Below, one piece after another: positions 1-6,523 of a stretch of 32,689 nucleotides of DNA (position 1 is the stretch's first letter; every line of letters begins with the position of its first letter). The notes under the pieces were generated by a model, which did not search any database, was not told where the DNA came from, and saw only the letters and a list, made by a program, of their open reading frames with translations. The DNA is from a virus. The stretch covers positions 1-32,689 of IMG/VR virus record IMGVR_UViG_3300028030_000040. One strand, 5' to 3'. The translations under genes and the position numbers were made by a program.

Positions 1-20
1 CCTTTTTAAGTTGTAGAGAT

Positions 21-383
21 TCAACCCGCCCTCCCCCTTTTTGTTTTTTCTTTTGCTGTTTTTTTGCTGTGGCAGCTACGACACAGCGACATGGCATTAT
101 CGTCTGTGGTAAGATCTCCGCCGTCTTTTATCTCAATGATATGGTCAACGCAGTATGTTGTTGTTGTCTTTCCAATTTGCAAACATTTTTCGCATAGAGG
201 ATTCAACTGCTTATAATTTTTCGCAAACAATCTCCATTTTGCAGAGTTGTAAAAACTGACAGTAGACTTTTCTTTTTGCAATAACTCCCGGCTTTTTCCA
301 TGCCTTTTGTGTTTGGCACAATACCCGTCCAATATACTAACAACGCTGCCACAGCCGTATTTTTTGCATGGTATTAGTGTCAT
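21..383 (-). CDS. HNH endonuclease, packaging-associated
   Basis: Predicted HNH nuclease of 120 residues. The C-terminal half shows the fold's pattern: a CEKC zinc knuckle, then VDHI with the catalytic His, then the N...LCRSCH segment with a second zinc pair and a Lys-rich tail. The N-terminal part (PCKKYGC...GYCAKH) is the treble-clef-like start common in phage HNH proteins next to terminase genes. I chose the ATG at 383 because the family normally begins just before the PC..YGC motif. The frame is open up to an ATG at 467, which has a better AGG-type ribosome site but would add 28 unrelated residues and overlap the DUF551 gene. In HK97-like cos phages such proteins act with terminase during DNA packaging. 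Here TerS is at the other end of the window, so the pair is adjacent only if the molecule is circular. Family call firm, start uncertain. Confidence 0.9.
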   Translation of the reverse strand: MTLIPCKKYGCGSVVSILDGYCAKHKRHGKSRELLQKEKSTVSFYNSAKWRLFAKNYKQLNPLCEKCLQIGKTTTTYCVDHIIEIKDGGDLTTDDNAMSLCRSCHSKKTAKEKTKRGRAG

Positions 384-433
384 AATATTACAGATAAGTA
401 ATCCGTAAAATGCGTAGTCGGTACAATTATGAG

Positions 434-883
434 TTATGCTTGAACAGTTGTTCCGCAAATAAAACATTTACCTGCCACATCAACGTTCAAGCGACAATCA
501 TGTTTAAGTTGATGCCCAGGCTCAGGTGGTAGTGGCATCCAATGGGTAATTTTACCATCAACAACAGGGCAAATAAAAGCACCGTCCCAATGGTTTTCGC
601 ACACTTCATACCAACCAGCAGGGAAATAATATTCGTCTTTCAGATCGCTATATTCACAACCACAATCATCATGTTCGCATCGACATTCCTCGGTAAATGC
701 CAAAATCCTTTCAGCGGTAATTGTTCTCTTGTTTCCGTGGCTGTTTTTATATATCGCAATCACCTTTTTGCTATGCGGGGGCAAAGCAGTATCAACGTCA
801 ATCCATTGCATAACAATGCGCTGCAAGGGAATTTTTGCACGCCCGGCTTCGGGCTTAATATGTGGGTTATCCTTTGGCTCCAT
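434..883 (-). CDS. DUF551 family protein
   Basis: A 149-residue protein of the phage DUF551 type, recognised by its N-terminal WIDVDTALPP signature near residue 27 and the closing ITHWMPLPPEPG near residue 115. Between them is an acidic, Cys-rich insert (CRCEHDDCGCEY), and the protein ends with a CFICG pair, so it may bind metal. The ATG at 883 is preceded by AGAGGTAA at good spacing, which supports it over the internal Met 25 that begins the conserved domain. DUF551 proteins are common accessory products of phage early operons. Their function is unknown, and I infer none beyond membership of the early leftward operon. Confidence 0.8.
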   Translation of the reverse strand: MEPKDNPHIKPEAGRAKIPLQRIVMQWIDVDTALPPHSKKVIAIYKNSHGNKRTITAERILAFTEECRCEHDDCGCEYSDLKDEYYFPAGWYEVCENHWDGAFICPVVDGKITHWMPLPPEPGHQLKHDCRLNVDVAGKCFICGTTVQA

Positions 884-934
884 TTTAAAATTACCTCTAT
901 CGGTTAAATTGCAAAAATCCCCTGAGCTTGATCG

Positions 935-1339
935 TTATCTTACCGCCAACAAATCATCCAAAACAGCATACCTGCTAACATCAGACCAACACCAAGCAGT
1001 ATAAACATCTTCATTATCATCTGCGTGGTGCAATGTTTCCCCATCATCGTCTATAAATACGATAGCAATATCAGAGTCACCATTTTTCAAATCGATCTCA
1101 ACAATCAAATTTCCATCAGGACATTCGCCTTTCGGCTTTTTCCATACATCAACCACTTTCTTTTCATATCGTTTTTCCAGAGCATCGAAAATTTCCAACT
1201 GTCCTTTTTTTGTACCAGCTGCCATCACTCTGTCTGTATGCTCAGACCTACAGCACTCCAGAGGGTCATAACCGTGATATCGCTTTCCATCTGGCGTTAC
1301 CAGTGTCCATATCCCTTCCATTTGTTTTTGTGCTTCCAT
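935..1339 (-). CDS. Hypothetical early protein
   Basis: An unrecognised acidic protein of 134 residues. The N-terminus (GIWTLVTPDGKRYHGYDPLECC) reads as a small beta-rich segment. The middle is Lys-rich, and the end contains an acidic stretch (DDDGETLHHADDNEDVYTAW). No membrane segment or known catalytic motif is visible. The ATG at 1339 has an AGAGG ribosome site about seven bases upstream. It is transcribed with the other early leftward genes, 27 bases after the zinc-ribbon gene and 51 bases before the DUF551 gene. A small regulator or host-interaction protein is possible but unsupported. Confidence 0.6.
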   Translation of the reverse strand: MEAQKQMEGIWTLVTPDGKRYHGYDPLECCRSEHTDRVMAAGTKKGQLEIFDALEKRYEKKVVDVWKKPKGECPDGNLIVEIDLKNGDSDIAIVFIDDDGETLHHADDNEDVYTAWCWSDVSRYAVLDDLLAVR

Positions 1340-1366
1340 CTTAAACCTCTATAAAATATATAGCCG

Positions 1367-1669
1367 TCAGCTGCCAGATGCCACAGCAACACCATGGACA
1401 CGCCCAAACCGCCTATAAAACTCAGCAGCCGTCAACACCCTCCGCAGCTCGTAATCATAAACCGCCACCGGCACCCCAAACACCCAGTGCTCAAACATCG
1501 CACCGCTACACGCCTCTGTCATTGGCATCGTTTCAAACGAGCAACAAGTACAAGACAACTTGAAAAGCTGCTGTCCCCCATCAGCGTCCCCATGTTCAGC
1601 CCACTCCGCACTGCCGCCGCAATGGAAACACGGCGGCACACTTCCGGTAAACATCTTCAATTTGCTCAT
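1367..1669 (-). CDS. Lar-like zinc-ribbon protein
   Basis: A 100-residue protein with two Cys knuckles, CFHCGG at about residues 14-19 and CTCC at about 40-43, followed by an AMFEHW segment. That spacing resembles Lar (restriction alleviation) and related phage zinc ribbons, which end their core with an aromatic W after the second knuckle. Lar of the Rac prophage modulates type I restriction-modification; whether this protein does so is inference by resemblance. The start codon overlaps the stop of the upstream HTH gene in an ATGA, so translation is probably coupled. The C-terminal 40 residues have no assignment. Confidence 0.55.
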   Translation of the reverse strand: MSKLKMFTGSVPPCFHCGGSAEWAEHGDADGGQQLFKLSCTCCSFETMPMTEACSGAMFEHWVFGVPVAVYDYELRRVLTAAEFYRRFGRVHGVAVASGS

Positions 1670-1854
1670 TTATAAACCCTCATGGTCTGTTCAAATTTCC
1701 GAACATTTACCGGGTCGAACATCAAACGTCCGGCAATCCGCATCGGCTGCAGTATGTCTGCATATCTTTTAGCCCAGGCATAAACAGTATCAGGCTTTTT
1801 AACAGAAAATCGTGCTTGCATATCTTTGACTGTCAGATGTGTTTTCCTTTTCAC
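1666..1854 (-). CDS. Small HTH DNA-binding protein, excisionase-like
   Basis: A 62-residue protein beginning at a GTG whose last two bases are part of the TGA of the recombinase gene upstream (GTGA overlap). The sequence (TVKDMQARFSVKKPDTVYAWAKR, then GRLMFDPVNVRKF) has the layout of winged-helix MerR/excisionase-type proteins: a helix-turn-helix, then a short beta wing ending in a 'FDP..V..F' segment. Direct coupling to a tyrosine recombinase suggests that it acts as a directionality or accessory factor for that enzyme, which is inference from position. It could also be a general early repressor. Confidence 0.65.
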   Translation of the reverse strand: MKRKTHLTVKDMQARFSVKKPDTVYAWAKRYADILQPMRIAGRLMFDPVNVRKFEQTMRVYK

Positions 1855-2468
1855 ACGCCCACCGCATCAATAGTTGAGTCAATTTCCTCAGTGCGGAACG
1901 ATAAATACTTGTCTGTTGAGTCAATACTTGCATGACCCAACGCCTTGGACGTCACCCGGAAAGCATCTATCGGCTCACCTGCCGCTGATCTGTTAAGCAG
2001 ATGGTCATACACATTATTAGCAAATGTTTTCCGCATTGCGTGAGTCCCTAGCTTGCCGGTAAGCCCAGCCAGCTTGTACGCCTTATTCAAAACCCGCCAA
2101 GCCTGAATCCGTCCTATCGCTCCGTCACCGCGAATAGACATAAAAACAGGGTCAGAAGACTGCACATGCCCCAACCTGCTCAACATCGATAACCATGGAG
2201 CAATCGCTTTTTTAGCATGAGCATTCAGACGGACACTCCGACTTGACTTGTTCCCCTTCATGTTCTTTTTCGAGACCGTCAAAACATCAACAATCGACCC
2301 ATCATCATTAAGGATATCGCAGATCCTGACCGCAAGCAGCTCCGACACCCGAAAACCGGTATTAGCTCCCAGCAGAAAAAAAGCAAGATTACGACATCCC
2401 ATGACACCAACAAACATCCCCCGCAATCCCTCAACCTCATTACGTTTCAACGGTCTCGAACCTTTCAC
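1851..2468 (-). CDS. Second tyrosine recombinase, catalytic domain only
   Basis: A 205-residue tyrosine recombinase consisting of the catalytic domain alone. The residues are in order: Arg 40 (TGFRVSE), Lys near 74, HxxR at 143-146 (HAMRKTF), His 179 (LGHASID) and Tyr 188 (DKYLS). It lacks the SAM-like core-binding domain, like FimB/FimE-sized enzymes. I chose the GTG at 2468, with a GGGTGGAAG site upstream, because the conserved domain starts there. The frame stays open to a TTG at 2540 with no visible ribosome site. It lies far from attP, in the replication operon and coupled to a small HTH protein, so dimer resolution or DNA inversion is more likely than prophage integration (inference). 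Confidence 0.85.
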   Translation of the reverse strand: MKGSRPLKRNEVEGLRGMFVGVMGCRNLAFFLLGANTGFRVSELLAVRICDILNDDGSIVDVLTVSKKNMKGNKSSRSVRLNAHAKKAIAPWLSMLSRLGHVQSSDPVFMSIRGDGAIGRIQAWRVLNKAYKLAGLTGKLGTHAMRKTFANNVYDHLLNRSAAGEPIDAFRVTSKALGHASIDSTDKYLSFRTEEIDSTIDAVGV

Positions 2469-2555
2469 GCTTCCACCCGTCCAACACCCACACAGCACCA
2501 ACAGCCCACCCCACAGCCCCGTCTGTATCCGGCAAGGCAATGTATGCTAATTCTG

Positions 2556-3035
2556 TTACCTGTTTTCAGCTTCAATTTGTGCTTGCTCCCATGTCCCCAG
2601 TTTTATCTTTGCCACGTTTTTGTTTCTCGGAGCACAGCCCAGCCCATTCCAACCAGATTCGTCCCGCTTCCGAAACCGTGTCTTGCCCACCAACCTCGCA
2701 CCGTGTCCAGATGGCAGCCGCATGTGGTTCGGCATCCTGCCCGGAAAATACGTCTTTTCGCAGTCGATCCCATGTCGTCTTATCCGCTGCGACAACGTAC
2801 CCTTTTCAATCCCGCAAATTTTAGCAACCTGGGAGAGTGTCAAGTAATCACCTTCCCACAGAATAAAATTATTTTTATTCTCGCCTTTTTCAGCAAGATA
2901 CGACTTTAAAACGCTATACTCGTTACTCTCAACAGCAGTCGCAGCATAGTACAGCTGGTTGTGAGTCCGCAGACCAAGCATTTTTACAAGCAGATCACGC
3001 TCTACAGGCTGCCCGTATTTCGTCCACTTTTTCAT
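2556..3035 (-). CDS. HTH-domain early protein
   Basis: A 159-residue protein with a central helix-turn-helix (LTLSQVAKICGIEKGTLSQRIRR, about residues 65-87) followed by the 'H..D.EK....P' tail seen in many phage helix-turn-helix modules and homing-endonuclease DNA-binding repeats. The C-terminus (GTWEQAQIEAEN) is helical and unassigned. No nuclease motif is visible, so it may be a stand-alone DNA-binding protein or a remnant of a homing endonuclease. It begins in a 4-base overlap with the gene upstream. Role unknown beyond probable DNA binding. Confidence 0.6.
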   Translation of the reverse strand: MKKWTKYGQPVERDLLVKMLGLRTHNQLYYAATAVESNEYSVLKSYLAEKGENKNNFILWEGDYLTLSQVAKICGIEKGTLSQRIRRHGIDCEKTYFPGRMPNHMRLPSGHGARLVGKTRFRKRDESGWNGLGCAPRNKNVAKIKLGTWEQAQIEAENR

Positions 3036-3418
3036 AAGTTCTCCTGATACGCAATCTCACGATACCCACCCCTGGCAAGCCGCTTTTCCTCTTCCATGTC
3101 GGTTATAGGGTTTTCTCGCAAGTTATCAAACAGCAGCGTGGTCACTACAGGCTGCAGCGAGGTAAACCACCTGATCTGCCCATGCTCAGTGAGTCCAACA
3201 GGATAAAAACCATTATCCCGCAAATCTGCCAATATCTCGCCAACCCGGTGCCGCTCCTCTGCCGTAAATTCTTTTTTTAGCCATGAGTGCGGGAACTCGC
3301 CAGAATTGCTCTCAGCACAACAGATCCGGTAATGAGCCAAAAACTTATGCCGGAACTCAACGCCGATAATCTCTGCAGGGGTAAGCGTAGTCTGCACACT
3401 TGGCATAGCTCTCAACAT
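3032..3418 (-). CDS. Hypothetical early protein
   Basis: A 128-residue protein with no family I recognise. It is mostly helical (AEIIGVEFRHKFLAHYRICCAE, then AEERHRVGEILADLRDNGFYPVG) and has no membrane segment. Its start lies inside the last codons of the replication initiator gene (7-base overlap), so it is very probably translated by coupling to it. In lambdoid phages the gene after the O-type initiator often encodes a helicase loader or helicase. The length and the lack of a Walker motif argue against a helicase, so a loader or accessory role is only a positional guess. Confidence 0.6.
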   Translation of the reverse strand: MLRAMPSVQTTLTPAEIIGVEFRHKFLAHYRICCAESNSGEFPHSWLKKEFTAEERHRVGEILADLRDNGFYPVGLTEHGQIRWFTSLQPVVTTLLFDNLRENPITDMEEEKRLARGGYREIAYQENL

Positions 3419-4233
3419 GACCGATTTGCCTCAAGCCGTGCCTTGTTTTTCTCTTTGAGCAACCGCCGACGTTCCCGGTCTGCAGCCCTCAACTTTGCCC
3501 TGCGTTTGTAATCAATCACTTCCGGTGGGGTGTCGTCGTGTTCGTCCTCCCACCCTTCGGCATTGAGCCAGGTGGCAGGATACGGAATCCACTTGCCGCC
3601 ATCCTGTTCCCAATCTTTCGATTTTACAGCAGCATTAAGCCCATCCATTATTTTTTCAAAGAGGTGTTGACTTGGACCGAGTTTTTCAAATGCTTTTCTG
3701 GCGTTTCCCTTTGACTTTTTCTTTGGATACAACTGCCAAAAAAGTGCAAAGTTTGTCCCCTCCTTTTTTCTTTCTCTCTTTATATGATTCTCTTTTATGA
3801 TTCTCTTTCTAGGAGGGGACACTGGTGTCACCTCCTTAGAGGGGACACTGACGACACCATCGGAGGGGACACTGGTGTCACCTCCGGAGGGTGCGTTTTG
3901 GTCAACACTTCCAGAGCCAGAAAAACAAGGATGATCGAGAAAAAGATACCGGTTTCGCCAGTGCATCAGCCGTTCTTTTCCAGACGGCTTTACGATCATT
4001 ATAAAGCCGTTTTCAGCTAGTGCTTTTATTGCTCGTTTTGCTTGCCGCTCAGATATCCCAACACCATCAGCAATCTGCTCCATAGACGGATGGCACTCAC
4101 CATCTTTTCCAGAAAACTGAGCCAGCCGCCCCCACACAAGTTTCTCAGACTGGGTAATCTCCCGACACTCCATGATAGCATTGGGGATAAAAACCCCCTG
4201 AAATCGTTTATACGGGTTGATAACTTCGTTCAC
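3412..4233 (-). CDS. Replication initiator, lambda O-like
   Basis: A 273-residue replication protein. An N-terminal winged helix (WGRLAQFSGKDGECHPS, QIADGVGISERQAKRAI) occupies about residues 34-75, as in phage initiators of the lambda O / HTH_36 type. The C-terminal domain has the FWQLYPKKKSKGNARKAFEKL and KWIPYPATWLN..GWEDE signatures common to phage replication proteins. The linker between them is repetitive (three VPS units at about residues 117-135) because the DNA there carries origin iterons. The GTG start at 4233 has a GGAGG ribosome site seven bases upstream and overlaps the stop of a small gene. It probably opens the origin inside its own gene and recruits host helicase; no phage helicase is visible. 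Confidence 0.85.
   Translation of the reverse strand: MNEVINPYKRFQGVFIPNAIMECREITQSEKLVWGRLAQFSGKDGECHPSMEQIADGVGISERQAKRAIKALAENGFIMIVKPSGKERLMHWRNRYLFLDHPCFSGSGSVDQNAPSGGDTSVPSDGVVSVPSKEVTPVSPPRKRIIKENHIKRERKKEGTNFALFWQLYPKKKSKGNARKAFEKLGPSQHLFEKIMDGLNAAVKSKDWEQDGGKWIPYPATWLNAEGWEDEHDDTPPEVIDYKRRAKLRAADRERRRLLKEKNKARLEANRSC
3757..3885. other. Putative replication origin: iterons plus AT-rich tract
   Basis: Inside the initiator gene are three copies of the core AGGGGACACTG at 3814-3824, 3840-3850 and 3864-3874 (spacing 26 and 24). Copies one and three extend into near-perfect 24-base dyads (3812-3835 and 3862-3885, arms GGAGGGGACAC and GTGTCACCTCC); copy two has lost its right arm. Next to them, at about 3757-3810, is an AT-rich, one-sided pyrimidine tract. 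Iterons plus an adjacent AT-rich segment inside the O gene is the layout of lambda ori. Assignment as origin is inference from this layout. Confidence 0.75.
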
Positions 4234-4391
4234 TTCTTAGCCTCCGCCTTTTCTGTATATCTCGCTGTTTCCCTGCCTGTATAGTGCTCACAGGCATACC
4301 GACGGCAATGGTCAGACATGGCTGCAAGACACCATTTTTTGCTTACAAAATTCCCCCGCTGCATCTGGCATTTTATCCTGTCGTCACTCAT
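4230..4391 (-). CDS. Small Cys-rich early protein
   Basis: A 53-residue reading frame with a start and stop that mesh with both neighbours: ATGA overlap with the gene upstream and GTGA overlap with the initiator gene downstream. The protein starts MSDDRIKCQMQRG and contains four Cys (residues 8, 21, 29, 34) and two His near them, ending in a Lys/Glu-rich helix. The Cys pattern suggests a small zinc-binding fold. The perfect coupling on both sides is the main evidence that it is real. Function unknown; its position just before the initiator suggests a replication or regulatory accessory. Confidence 0.7.
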   Translation of the reverse strand: MSDDRIKCQMQRGNFVSKKWCLAAMSDHCRRYACEHYTGRETARYTEKAEAKK

Positions 4392-4615
4392 GTCAAAGAC
4401 TCCTGGACAGACATCAAAGCGGTACGCAGCCCCTCAAGATTTTCCGCAGGAATCACAAACTCGCAAATCTCCGCACCATGACAAGTGTCGTAAACCGGCT
4501 CCGCAGAATCAATCAGGATTCCGGCAGCACTGGCGATCTGCTGCTTGATTTTCAAATCACTATGCCTGGCGTGTATGTTACGCCTATTTGCTTGTAAAAC
4601 GTCATTTACTGTCAT
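4388..4615 (-). CDS. Hypothetical early protein
   Basis: A 75-residue unrecognised protein. The first half is basic and helical (VNDVLQANRRNIHARHSDLKIKQQI), the second acidic. It starts in an ATGA overlap with the gene upstream and ends in an ATGA overlap with the small Cys-rich gene, so it belongs to a continuous coupled chain from the Cro-like gene to the initiator. No catalytic motif or membrane segment is seen. Confidence 0.6.
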   Translation of the reverse strand: MTVNDVLQANRRNIHARHSDLKIKQQIASAAGILIDSAEPVYDTCHGAEICEFVIPAENLEGLRTALMSVQESLT

Positions 4616-4941
4616 TTCCTGCCCCTGATCTGTGTAAGTTGTTCGGCATCCAGCAACAATCCGGCAATGGCAGCACGGTCAAGAAAAGTATATTTCCTCT
4701 CGCCGTACCACCTGCCATCAAGCCGCAGCCGGAACATTGTTTGATACCACTGCCGCCGCTCTTCTGTCCTGCTTGGCGGTCTCGGGTAAAAGTTGCGTTT
4801 AAGCCGGTTGTGATTTGTCCGGAACTGATAAGCCCCAAACAATTCCACCCTTATTTTAGGTATAAAACTGTGTTGAATTTTGCCCTGTTTCCGTGGCAAT
4901 CTGACGGAAATAGTCTGATCCGGAATCCGTGACTCGCTCAT
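4612..4941 (-). CDS. Hypothetical basic early protein
   Basis: A 109-residue, strongly basic protein (many Arg, e.g. RTNHNRLKRNFYPRPPSRTEERRQWYQ), probably nucleic-acid binding on charge alone. I chose the ATG at 4941 because it forms an ATGA overlap with the stop of the upstream membrane-protein gene; an in-frame TTG lies three codons earlier. The segment RLDGRWYGERKYTFLDRAAIAGLL recurs in my memory of small phage proteins of unknown function, but I cannot name a family. Confidence 0.55.
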   Translation of the reverse strand: MSESRIPDQTISVRLPRKQGKIQHSFIPKIRVELFGAYQFRTNHNRLKRNFYPRPPSRTEERRQWYQTMFRLRLDGRWYGERKYTFLDRAAIAGLLLDAEQLTQIRGRK

Positions 4942-5072
4942 GGATGCCAACCAAACTGTGCACTCATAGAGTCAACCACAGCCACAATCGCCATGGCAGA
5001 CATAACAAAGACGACAACCGATGGGAGTATCCACTCCCTAAGCATTGATTTCAGCCGTTGCTTTTCGAACAT
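4938..5072 (-). CDS. Small single-pass membrane protein
   Basis: A 44-residue protein: a short basic N-terminus (MFEKQRLKSMLREW) followed by one membrane helix (ILPSVVVFVMSAMAIVAVV, about residues 16-34) and a short tail ending GWHP. The ATG at 5072 has GGAG elements upstream. The frame is open to 5135 but the earlier Met has no ribosome site. It overlaps the end of the upstream gene by 35 bases. An early phage membrane peptide of this size could act in host takeover or superinfection exclusion; nothing in the sequence decides this. Confidence 0.55.
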   Translation of the reverse strand: MFEKQRLKSMLREWILPSVVVFVMSAMAIVAVVDSMSAQFGWHP

Positions 5073-5232
5073 AGCTCCTGTCTCCTGTTTGCTCCGATTT
5101 TTTAATAGCCTCCGCCATGATCTGTGCCTTTTCATTTGCCGAAAGAGAAAACGGGGCAGACTGGCGGAGAAGCTGGGAAAGCATGTACTTTATTTCGCAC
5201 AGCTCTTTTTTTAATTCAGTAAGTTCACTCAT
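5038..5232 (-). CDS. Small helical early protein
   Basis: A 64-residue, Glu/Lys-rich helical protein (MSELTELKKELCEIKYMLSQLL looks like a short coiled coil), followed by SANEKAQIMAEAIKKSEQTGDRSYVRKA, which resembles a second helical pair. The start ATG overlaps the TGA of the Cro-like regulator gene (ATGA), fixing the start at 5232. It is the second gene of the leftward early operon. No known family. Confidence 0.6.
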   Translation of the reverse strand: MSELTELKKELCEIKYMLSQLLRQSAPFSLSANEKAQIMAEAIKKSEQTGDRSYVRKATAEINA

Positions 5233-5792
5233 GCCGCAGCAGCACCAGGGCATACATGATGCCCGTGAGCCTCGCACTTAATTTGCTGCCGATCATAAAT
5301 CCGCTTTAATTCCTGGCATGAATGCACACTTGCCATGACAAGCTCAAATTCCAGAATCTCAATACCCCGCTTGACATCAATTACCTGTTCCATCTCTCTT
5401 TCAAAAACTTCCAGATAATCATGCCGTTGCTGGAAATCCTTGTCAGAAAAACGCTCGGTAAGAACGTCAAGAGCGGCAGCCCCTTCCACCATTTCCTTTC
5501 GCAATCTGGAAGCAATGACAGCAGGATCTGTCTTGATATTGTTAAGTTCAGGAAATTGCCGCAGGATGATCTGAGCCCGCACGGGGCAAGCTCCACAAAA
5601 CTCTGTAAGAATGCTCACGTCATGGCAAGCCTTGGCGATCCTGATAAGGACATCAGGAGTAGGACCGTTTTTTAACTCGTTGTTTTCTATCTTGGAAACA
5701 GCAGCCTTACAGATTCCGATACGTTTTCCAAGTGTAGAGCCGGTGTATCCTGCTCTCTTCCGTGATTCTTTTATTTTTTTTCCTAAATCCAT
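5229..5792 (-). CDS. XRE-family HTH regulator, Cro/CII position
   Basis: A 187-residue regulator with an N-terminal XRE helix-turn-helix (LGKKIKESRKRAGYTGSTLGKRIG, AVSKIENNE, about residues 3-45) and a long helical C-terminal region without an S24 protease fold. The ATG at 5792 is preceded by AAGGAG at eight bases, which decides the start against the longer open frame. It is the first gene of the leftward early operon and is transcribed divergently from the repressor gene, the position of Cro or an early activator. Four Cys in the C-terminal part (two in the FCGACP segment, residues around 65-70) are noticeable. Exact role inferred from position. Confidence 0.75.
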   Translation of the reverse strand: MDLGKKIKESRKRAGYTGSTLGKRIGICKAAVSKIENNELKNGPTPDVLIRIAKACHDVSILTEFCGACPVRAQIILRQFPELNNIKTDPAVIASRLRKEMVEGAAALDVLTERFSDKDFQQRHDYLEVFEREMEQVIDVKRGIEILEFELVMASVHSCQELKRIYDRQQIKCEAHGHHVCPGAAAA

Positions 5793-5826
5793 TGTGTGTG
5801 CTCCTTTTGTTTCTATGTTACGGAGA

Positions 5827-5856
5827 AGCCTACACCATGCCACATAGAGTTGTCAA
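5827..5856 (-). promoter_or_regulatory. Candidate leftward early promoter
   Basis: On the minus strand a consensus -35 TTGACA (5856-5851) is followed after 18 bases by TAGGCT (5832-5827), a weak -10. Transcription would start about 35 bases upstream of the Cro-like gene. The -35 shares its bases with the candidate rightward promoter, so the two directions would compete. Confidence 0.4.
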
Positions 5857-5879
5857 TGTTTAATTCCACATTTTATATA
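5850..5879 (+). promoter_or_regulatory. Candidate rightward promoter
   Basis: TTGTCA (5850-5855), an 18-base spacer and TATATA (5874-5879) form a good sigma-70-type promoter facing the repressor gene, giving a leader of about 100 bases. It could act as a repressor-establishment promoter, since a second, leaderless promoter lies closer to the gene (inference). The direct repeat ACATTTTATA (5868-5877) falls on its -10. Confidence 0.4.
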
Positions 5880-5967
5880 GTTTCTGTGTTGCATTGGCTG
5901 TATGGGCTGATATCCATAAACAATCACGTTTTTGCTCTCTGCTTTGTGGAATAGGTTACATTTTATA
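5863..5967. promoter_or_regulatory. Operator-like repeats in the lysogeny switch
   Basis: Two exact repeat pairs lie in the divergent region: the inverted pair ATTCCACA (5863-5870) and TGTGGAAT (5945-5952), and the direct pair ACATTTTATA (5868-5877 and 5958-5967). One copy of the direct repeat overlaps the -10 of the distal rightward promoter. The other overlaps the -35/spacer of the proximal promoter. They are the best candidates for repressor or Cro binding sites. Confidence 0.45.
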
Positions 5968-5984
5968 GATTAATGCTTTATCAT
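5956..5984 (+). promoter_or_regulatory. Candidate promoter for leaderless repressor mRNA
   Basis: TTACAT (5956-5961), a 17-base spacer and TATCAT (5979-5984) place the transcription start about seven bases downstream, which is the A of the ATG at 5991. There is no Shine-Dalgarno before that ATG. This matches the leaderless cI message made from PRM in lambda. Confidence 0.45.
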
Positions 5985-5990
5985 ATTGGT

Positions 5991-6491
5991 ATGACACAAT
6001 TAAGAGTTGAAATAGGACAGCGGATAGTGTCTGTGAGAAAACGCATTAAAATGACACAGACTGAGCTTGGCGACATTGTGGGGCTGAAAGGAAACGTCTT
6101 GAGCAAATACGAACTCGGAGATGTCCACCAAAAAGCAGAAGCCCTTGTAAAAATAGCAGAGGTGGGGAAGGTCTCCCTGGACTGGCTGCTGACCGGGAAA
6201 GAATTTATAAAAGAAAAGCCGGACAATATCGCAGCAACAATCCATCCGGGGACAAAAGAGGCGGCAGAAAGAATCACCGCTAACAGCACACGGGCAACCG
6301 TATCAATCCCCCACCTGAAATGGGTAGTGGAATGGATGGATAACTATTTTACAAACGACAGTGAGCAAGCCTTGCTGTTTTACGAGCAGCTACGAGACGA
6401 CATGCCAAGCTTTAAAGAGTACATTGCAAGAGTTAAAAAAAAGAGCAGTGGTGTTGATAATGCAGAGGATAGCAAGATAGTATCGGCATAA
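5991..6491 (+). CDS. XRE-family phage repressor (CI position)
   Basis: A 166-residue repressor. The N-terminal XRE helix-turn-helix (IGQRIVSVRKRIKMTQTELGDIVG, VLSKYELG, residues about 8-45) is followed by the VSLDWLLTG segment typical of phage repressors, then a linker and a short helical C-terminal domain. No S24/LexA peptidase domain is present, so RecA-stimulated self-cleavage is not expected. Induction would need an antirepressor, which the phage does encode at 29298-30014. I prefer the ATG at 5991 over that at 5973 because the helix-turn-helix begins there and a promoter is positioned for a leaderless transcript. It heads the rightward lysogeny operon. Confidence 0.8.
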   Translation: MTQLRVEIGQRIVSVRKRIKMTQTELGDIVGLKGNVLSKYELGDVHQKAEALVKIAEVGKVSLDWLLTGKEFIKEKPDNIAATIHPGTKEAAERITANSTRATVSIPHLKWVVEWMDNYFTNDSEQALLFYEQLRDDMPSFKEYIARVKKKSSGVDNAEDSKIVSA

Positions 6492-6523
6492 ACAGAAAAA
6501 CTATTTAACAATCCGGGGACAAA

